From the NCBI GenBank assembly GCA_902490365.1, contig CABUDQ010000062.1:1-10020 (forward strand): a stretch of DNA of 10,020 nucleotides. The letters run 5' to 3'. The DNA is from an uncultured Collinsella sp. Its GTDB lineage: Bacteria; Actinomycetota; Coriobacteriia; Coriobacteriales; Coriobacteriaceae. How positions within the stretch are numbered: position 1 is the stretch's first letter; each line of letters begins with the position of its first letter. The notes beneath the pieces were generated by a model, which worked only from the letters and a program-made list of their open reading frames with translations, had not been told where the DNA came from and searched no databases. Below, piece by piece: positions 6,011 through 10,020 of this stretch. The position numbers and the translations under genes are program-made.

Positions 6011-6430
6011 ATGAGCAAGATCGCCGTCGTCTACTGGAGCGGCACGGGCAACACCGAGGCCATGGCAAACCTCGTCGCCGAAGGCGCCACGTCCGCGGGT
6101 GCCGAGACTGAGGTCATCCCCTGCGCCGACTTCTCTGCCGACAAGGCCGCCGAATATGATGCCTTCGCCTTCGGCTGCCCCGCCATGGGCTCCGAGGAGC
6201 TTGAGTATGACGAGTTTCAGCCTATGTGGGACGAGGTCAAGGAGACCCTCGGCGACAAGAAGGTCGTCCTCTTTGGCTCCTATTCGTGGGCCGAGGGCGA
6301 GTGGATGGACAACTGGAAGGCCGACGCCGACGAGGCCGGAGTCAACGTCGTGGACTCCGTCATTTGCTACGATGCGCCCGACGATGAGGGCGAGGCGGCC
6401 TGCCGTGCCCTTGGCGCCGAGCTGGCCTAG
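6011..6430 (+). CDS. Flavodoxin (short-chain, clostridial type)
   Basis: A 139-residue FMN protein that carries electrons at low potential in the cytosol and often replaces ferredoxin when iron is scarce. The phosphate loop is WSGTGNTEAM at 9-18. The 60s loop GCPAMGSEELE (55-65) and the 90s loop GSYSWAEGEWMDNW (89-102) supply aromatic and acidic residues for the isoalloxazine ring. There is no long-chain insertion, as expected for this length. The protein is strongly acidic, as flavodoxins are. AAAGGA lies 6 nt upstream of the ATG. It follows the DUF3793 gene with only a 46-nt gap and no terminator or evident promoter of its own, so co-transcription is likely. The hairpin at 6487-6520 ends the unit. 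Confidence 0.95.
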   Translation: MSKIAVVYWSGTGNTEAMANLVAEGATSAGAETEVIPCADFSADKAAEYDAFAFGCPAMGSEELEYDEFQPMWDEVKETLGDKKVVLFGSYSWAEGEWMDNWKADADEAGVNVVDSVICYDAPDDEGEAACRALGAELA

Positions 6431-6486
6431 CAGCACCACCGAGCCCGACAGAAGGGGCTCACGCTACATTATCGACATCCCAACAA

Positions 6487-6520
6487 AAAACGGGACTGGA
6501 TTCATGTCCAGCCCCGTTTT
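6487..6520. terminator. Bidirectional terminator between flavodoxin and the ABC operon
   Basis: A 14-bp stem (6487-6500 with 6507-6520) closes a 6-nt loop. It is perfect on the minus strand with one G.U pair and is followed there by TTTTTTG. On the plus strand the same position is an A-C mismatch and the run is TTTTCTG. The two genes converge here, so it most likely ends both transcripts, more efficiently for the ABC operon (minus strand). Confidence 0.85.
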
Positions 6521-6545
6521 CTGTAATGCCAGCCGCATGAACCAG

Positions 6546-7298
<753 letters not shown>

Positions 7299-7310
7299 GA
7301 TAGGACCTCC

Positions 7311-8672
7311 TTACAGACCGGCGATGTGGTCGGCGGGCGTCGCGACAACCTGTCCGGCGCTCTTGGCGGGACGCTTCTTCTTGGTTTCGGCCGTCCCCAG
7401 AAGCCTCGCCTCAAGACCGCTCACCAAGCGAGCAAGCGGCAGGGTGATGACCAGGTAGAACAGCGCGGCAACCACATACGGCGTAATGGAACCCGTCGTG
7501 GCCACGATGGTACGGGCGTTCATGACGATCTCGACCACGCCCACGGCCGCGAGCAGCGACGTATCCTTGTAAAGCAGGATAAATTCGCTGGTCAACGTAG
7601 GCAGGACATTGCGAAACGTCTGCGGAATCATGACGTAGAGCAGCGTCTGGAAGGCGTTCATGCCCAGCGAGCGCGCGGCCTCGTTCTGGCCCTTGGGGAT
7701 CGACTGAATACCGGCGCGGAAGATCTCGCACAGGTACGCAGACGAGTTCATGGCCATGACGATGACGCCCAAGACGTAGTCGTCCACCTTGACGCCGGCA
7801 AGCGGCAGGCCAAAGAATGCAATGTAAATCTGCAGGAACGCCGGCGTACCGCGGATGATATTCACATAGATGCCGGCAAGACAACGAAGGATGCGCGACT
7901 TGGAAATGCGCATGAGCGACAGCGCAAAGCCAAAGGGAATGGCCAACGGAAATGCCACGAGCACGATCGAGAGCGACATAAGGAAGCCCTTGAAGACGAT
8001 CGACAGGCTCTGGACCAAAATGACCGGGTTCAGGAACAGGCGCAGGAACATATTGGAGTTCCACGCCTCGACCCACGGCTGCTCTTTAAGGTCAGCCAGG
8101 AAGTTATCGAAGGCCGTCACGCCCTTGATCTCCACCGACGGAATCTTGGAGATCTTCTTGGTCGAACCGTCGGCGAGCGTATAGGTGCCGCTGAAGGCCT
8201 CATCGCCGCCCTCGACGGGAAACGTCACGCCGTAAACCTCGACACGGAAAAAGCCGCCGGCAGGCGCCGTCTCGCCAAAGTCGATCTTGAGCGTCTGGCC
8301 GTCAGCCTTGCACGTGGGATTCATGGGCGTACGATCCATGAGGTCCTCGCCCGAGAGCATCGTCAATCGCGTGTCATCGGTGTCAAACGTCGTGCCGTCG
8401 ACAAACGTCAGCGAAAGACCGCTCAGCTCCTCGTCGGCATCGGCCTGAACCTCCCAGGTAATGCGCGTCTCGGTGCCGCCGACCACAGTGCTGCCCGAAC
8501 CGGTGTTGGGTCGGGCGGTAATCTTTGCGGTCTCAAGCGCCTGGGCGGTCGTGGGCGCATATGCCCCCGCGCACACCAGCGCGAGCGCCACGGCCATGAC
8601 GCAGGCTAGCTTTTGGAGCAAGGCGGGCAGTGGAAAACGCTGCTCCGCGGCCCCTTTGTTCAGTCGAGACAA
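7311..8672 (-). CDS. Amino-acid ABC transporter permease with an extra N-terminal secreted domain
   Basis: The membrane subunit of the PAAT importer. At 453 residues it is about twice the usual 215-290. Residues 1-45 look like a signal peptide: basic start, hydrophobic core at about 22-37, and AQA before the likely cut at 45/46. Residues about 46-185 form a soluble, Thr/Asp/Gly-rich, probably beta-rich domain on the outside, with no family recognised. From about 215 on it is a HisM/GlnP-type permease, with helices around 220-254 and 263-290, RGTPAFLQ at 274-281, further helices to about 415, and the EAA loop with PKGQNEAARSLG at 326-337 that docks the ATPase. The TTG at 8672 was chosen because AGGAG lies 5 nt upstream. 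An ATG at 8777 would extend the protein backwards through the terminator hairpin and is rejected. It lies 118 nt after the lipoprotein gene and 12 nt before the ATPase gene. Confidence 0.88.
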   Translation of the reverse strand: MSRLNKGAAEQRFPLPALLQKLACVMAVALALVCAGAYAPTTAQALETAKITARPNTGSGSTVVGGTETRITWEVQADADEELSGLSLTFVDGTTFDTDDTRLTMLSGEDLMDRTPMNPTCKADGQTLKIDFGETAPAGGFFRVEVYGVTFPVEGGDEAFSGTYTLADGSTKKISKIPSVEIKGVTAFDNFLADLKEQPWVEAWNSNMFLRLFLNPVILVQSLSIVFKGFLMSLSIVLVAFPLAIPFGFALSLMRISKSRILRCLAGIYVNIIRGTPAFLQIYIAFFGLPLAGVKVDDYVLGVIVMAMNSSAYLCEIFRAGIQSIPKGQNEAARSLGMNAFQTLLYVMIPQTFRNVLPTLTSEFILLYKDTSLLAAVGVVEIVMNARTIVATTGSITPYVVAALFYLVITLPLARLVSGLEARLLGTAETKKKRPAKSAGQVVATPADHIAGL

Positions 8673-8737
8673 GGTGGCTCCTATCGTAGAAGTTGCCGGC
8701 AAAACGAGACGGAAACGCTCTCCGTCAAGAGAAGCGC

Positions 8738-8768
8738 AAAGGCCCTTCCCGCCAAAACGGAAAGGGCC
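8738..8768 (-). terminator. Intercistronic terminator-like hairpin between lipoprotein and permease genes
   Basis: A 10-bp GC-rich stem (8741-8750 with 8759-8768, one G.U pair on the minus strand) has an 8-nt loop and is followed on the minus strand by only TTT. Inside an operon such a weak terminator would let part of the transcripts end after the binding-protein gene and so lower permease and ATPase levels. An alternative is protection of the upstream mRNA from 3' exonucleases. Confidence 0.65.
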
Positions 8769-8776
8769 CGCGCGCA

Positions 8777-8799
8777 ATCAAGTAGTTATTTTACTTGAT
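8777..8799 (-). other. Inverted repeat overlapping the lipoprotein stop codon
   Basis: ATCAAGTA and TACTTGAT (8777-8784 and 8792-8799) form a perfect 8-bp stem with a 7-nt loop. The stop codon (8791-8793) lies partly in the loop and partly in the stem. With the GC-rich hairpin at 8738-8768 it makes two hairpins in a row in the lipoprotein-permease gap. Confidence 0.5.
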
Positions 8800-9651
8800 A
8801 TTGTACTTAGCCATGAGGGCGTCGACGGTACCGTCGTCGGTCAGGTCCTTGATGGCCTGGTTGATGTCGTCCTTGAGCTTGGTGTTGCCCTGGTTGATAG
8901 CGATGGCGTACTCCTCGCCGGTGCTGATCTGCTTGATGGTCTGGCAGGTGTTGAACTGCTCGGCAGTCAGCTGGCTGGCAACGGAGCGGTTGGTGACTAC
9001 GGCGTCGCCCTTATCGGACTGCAGGGCGCTGAAGCACTCGGTGGCGTCCTTGTAGGGGACGATCTTGGCCTTCGGGAAGTTCTCCTGGGCAAAGGCCTCG
9101 GCGGTCGAGCCAGACTGGACGATGATGGTAGCGTCGGCGTTGTTGAGCTTCTCGCTGAAGTTATCGGCCGTGATGTCGGTGTTATCGACCTTGGTCACGA
9201 TAGCCTGATCGTCCATGTAGTAGGAATCAGAGAAAGTGACTTCCTTCTCACGCTCGGGCGTGTCGGTGATAGCCGCGATGGAAACGTCATACTTGGCGCC
9301 CGAAGCGACGCCCGGAACCAGCGTGTCAAAGTCATTGTTGACATAGTCGACATCCAGGCCCAGCTTGTCGCCGATAGCCTTGATGAGCTCAAGGTCAAAG
9401 CCCTGATAATCGCCGTTGTCATCCTTGTACTCAAACGGAGCGTACTCGGCAGAGGTGCCGACGGTCAGCGTACCGTCCTTGACGAGCGCGTACTCCTTGG
9501 AGCCGTCGACCTTCTCGACCTTAGCGTCGTCAGAGCTGCTGGAACCGGCATCAGAACCAGAGGTGGCGTTGGACGAGCCGCAGCCCGTCAGAGCAAGGGC
9601 GAGCGCCATAGCGCCCGTGGCGGCAAATGCGCCAAGCTTCTTCAGCTTCAT
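8791..9651 (-). CDS. Amino-acid ABC transporter substrate-binding lipoprotein (SBP family 3)
   Basis: The 286-residue receptor of the importer, anchored outside the membrane by lipid. A signal peptide with a KLKK start and an Ala/Leu core ends in the lipobox LTGC (21-24), so C24 should be lipidated. A Ser/Gly/Asp linker (25-52) follows. The family-3 fold starts at GTLTVGTSAEYAPFEY (60-75), with the signature GFDLELIKAIGDKLG (84-98) and AAITDTPEREKEVTFSDSYY (126-145), in which R134 is the expected ligand of the amino-acid carboxylate. It probably binds a polar amino acid; the exact one cannot be told from sequence. The ATG at 9651 has AAGGAG 7 nt upstream. An ATG at 9780 would put 43 residues with no signal character in front and run through the promoter. 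It is the first gene of the operon. Confidence 0.96.
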   Translation of the reverse strand: MKLKKLGAFAATGAMALALALTGCGSSNATSGSDAGSSSSDDAKVEKVDGSKEYALVKDGTLTVGTSAEYAPFEYKDDNGDYQGFDLELIKAIGDKLGLDVDYVNNDFDTLVPGVASGAKYDVSIAAITDTPEREKEVTFSDSYYMDDQAIVTKVDNTDITADNFSEKLNNADATIIVQSGSTAEAFAQENFPKAKIVPYKDATECFSALQSDKGDAVVTNRSVASQLTAEQFNTCQTIKQISTGEEYAIAINQGNTKLKDDINQAIKDLTDDGTVDALMAKYNIK

Positions 9652-9708
9652 AATCAGTCTCCTTCCAATGACCCCACGTGATTCAGAGGTCTGCAAAAAC
9701 TGTGGGCT

Positions 9709-9737
9709 ATTATGCACCCGCTTGGAAGAATCTGCAA
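9709..9737 (-). promoter_or_regulatory. Promoter of the amino-acid ABC operon
   Basis: On the minus strand TTGCAG (9732-9737) and CATAAT (9709-9714) are exactly 17 nt apart. The expected start near 9702 gives a leader of about 50 nt before the ATG at 9651. Confidence 0.65.
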
Positions 9738-9752
9738 TCAGAAAACTGATTG
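9735..9752 (-). promoter_or_regulatory. Palindromic operator candidate at the -35 region
   Basis: CAATCAG-AAAA-CTGATTG is a perfect 7-bp inverted repeat with a 4-nt spacer that overlaps the -35 hexamer by three bases. It could be a regulator site for the transporter, acting as activator or repressor. Alternatively it is a weak terminator for nfo, but no T run follows the stem on the minus strand. The regulator is unknown. Confidence 0.45.
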
Positions 9753-9798
9753 AAACAAACCCATAACGTGAATAGAGCACTCCACTTTATGGCAGCCA

Positions 9799-10020
9799 TT
9801 ACTGCTGCAACGACCTTAACAGTTTGATTTCAGCCGCATAACCTGCAAGTTCGTTCGGAGTCTCCAAAATAAACGGCAGTGAACGCAAGTGGCCATTCGA
9901 TACAATATTCTGCATAACCTGCATACCGCCACCAAATTCCTCGCTGCCAAGGTATCCCTTGCCGATGCACTCGTGACGATCTTTATGGGCGCCACAAGGG
10001 TTCTTCGAATCGTTGATGTG
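9799..10020 (-). CDS. nfo: Endonuclease IV, C-terminal part (cut by window edge)
   Basis: Only the last 73 codons lie in the window and the gene continues beyond 10020. The enzyme cuts DNA at abasic sites in base-excision repair. The fragment starts HINDSKNPCGAHKDRHE, which aligns without gaps to the metal-site segment of E. coli Nfo (HLNDAKSTFGSRVDRH). Its first residue is the equivalent of zinc ligand H216, and D14 and H16 match D229 and H231. FILETPNE at 50-57 carries the third ligand seen here (E53, equivalent to E261). The end follows the family's usual C-terminus, so the gene looks intact as far as it can be seen. Its stop is 148 bp from the lipoprotein start codon on the same strand. 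Some read-through into the transporter operon is possible, as no clear terminator separates them. Confidence 0.93.
   Translation of the reverse strand, partial: HINDSKNPCGAHKDRHECIGKGYLGSEEFGGGMQVMQNIVSNGHLRSLPFILETPNELAGYAAEIKLLRSLQQ

Noticed and set aside
8673..8777. Upstream ATG start for the permease at 8777
   Set aside because: The extension would read through the terminator-like hairpin, has no ribosome site and would bury the signal peptide 35 residues deeper. The TTG at 8672 has AGGAG at ideal spacing.
8461..9681. A 406-codon plus-strand frame opposite the lipoprotein gene
   Set aside because: Antisense shadow of the lipoprotein and the permease start. It crosses the intercistronic hairpins and lacks any motif.
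9789..9799. 11-nt palindrome ATGGC-A-GCCAT at the nfo stop
   Set aside because: Only five pairs and no T run, so too short to call a terminator or operator.

Overview
The window is GC-rich bacterial DNA that looks like a gut actinobacterium of class Coriobacteriia, most like Collinsella. This is inferred from the protein types (a clostridial-style Y-family polymerase with a YolD partner, DUF3793 and a short flavodoxin in a high-GC genome) and from the intergenic GGGACAGGTT repeats, not from any database match. It reads as chromosomal DNA. No phage, transposase, CRISPR array, rRNA or tRNA gene is visible.

Layout. (1) 46-1844, minus strand: glucose-6-phosphate isomerase (pgi) with a hairpin in its leader and a terminator behind it. 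(2) 1931-1992: an inverted pair of AAAGGGAYAGGTT repeats resembling a REPIN. (3) 2003-2527, minus strand: a stand-alone protein that looks like only the N-terminal nucleotide-binding half of an iron-type alcohol dehydrogenase. (4) 2679-4675, plus strand: a DNA-damage operon made of a strong sigma70-type promoter, two tandem LexA-type boxes, a Y-family translesion polymerase and an overlapping YolD-family gene. (5) 4702-5130, minus strand: a small membrane-anchored heavy-metal-associated (HMA) protein behind a CsoR-like G/C-tract operator. (6) 5194-6430, plus strand: a DUF3793 protein with a six-cysteine cluster, followed by a flavodoxin. (7) 6487-9752, minus strand: a polar amino-acid ABC uptake operon in the order lipoprotein, permease, ATPase. 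The permease carries an extra secreted N-terminal domain, and two RNA hairpins separate the lipoprotein gene from the permease gene. (8) 9799-10020, minus strand: the C-terminal 73 residues of endonuclease IV (nfo), cut by the window edge.

How the genes work together. Translesion synthesis (polymerase plus YolD) and abasic-site repair (nfo) are DNA-repair functions, but they lie in separate transcription units. The HMA protein, DUF3793 protein and flavodoxin share one divergent promoter region and suggest a metal/redox theme. The transporter is a complete importer, and its intercistronic hairpins would let the binding lipoprotein be made in excess over the membrane subunits.

The items most worth a second look are the tandem LexA boxes on a near-consensus promoter whose -35 lies at the end of a dispersed repeat, the half-length dehydrogenase-like protein, the permease with its added ectodomain, the Cys cluster in the DUF3793 protein, and the CsoR-like operator. 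None of these by itself shows a wholly new system.
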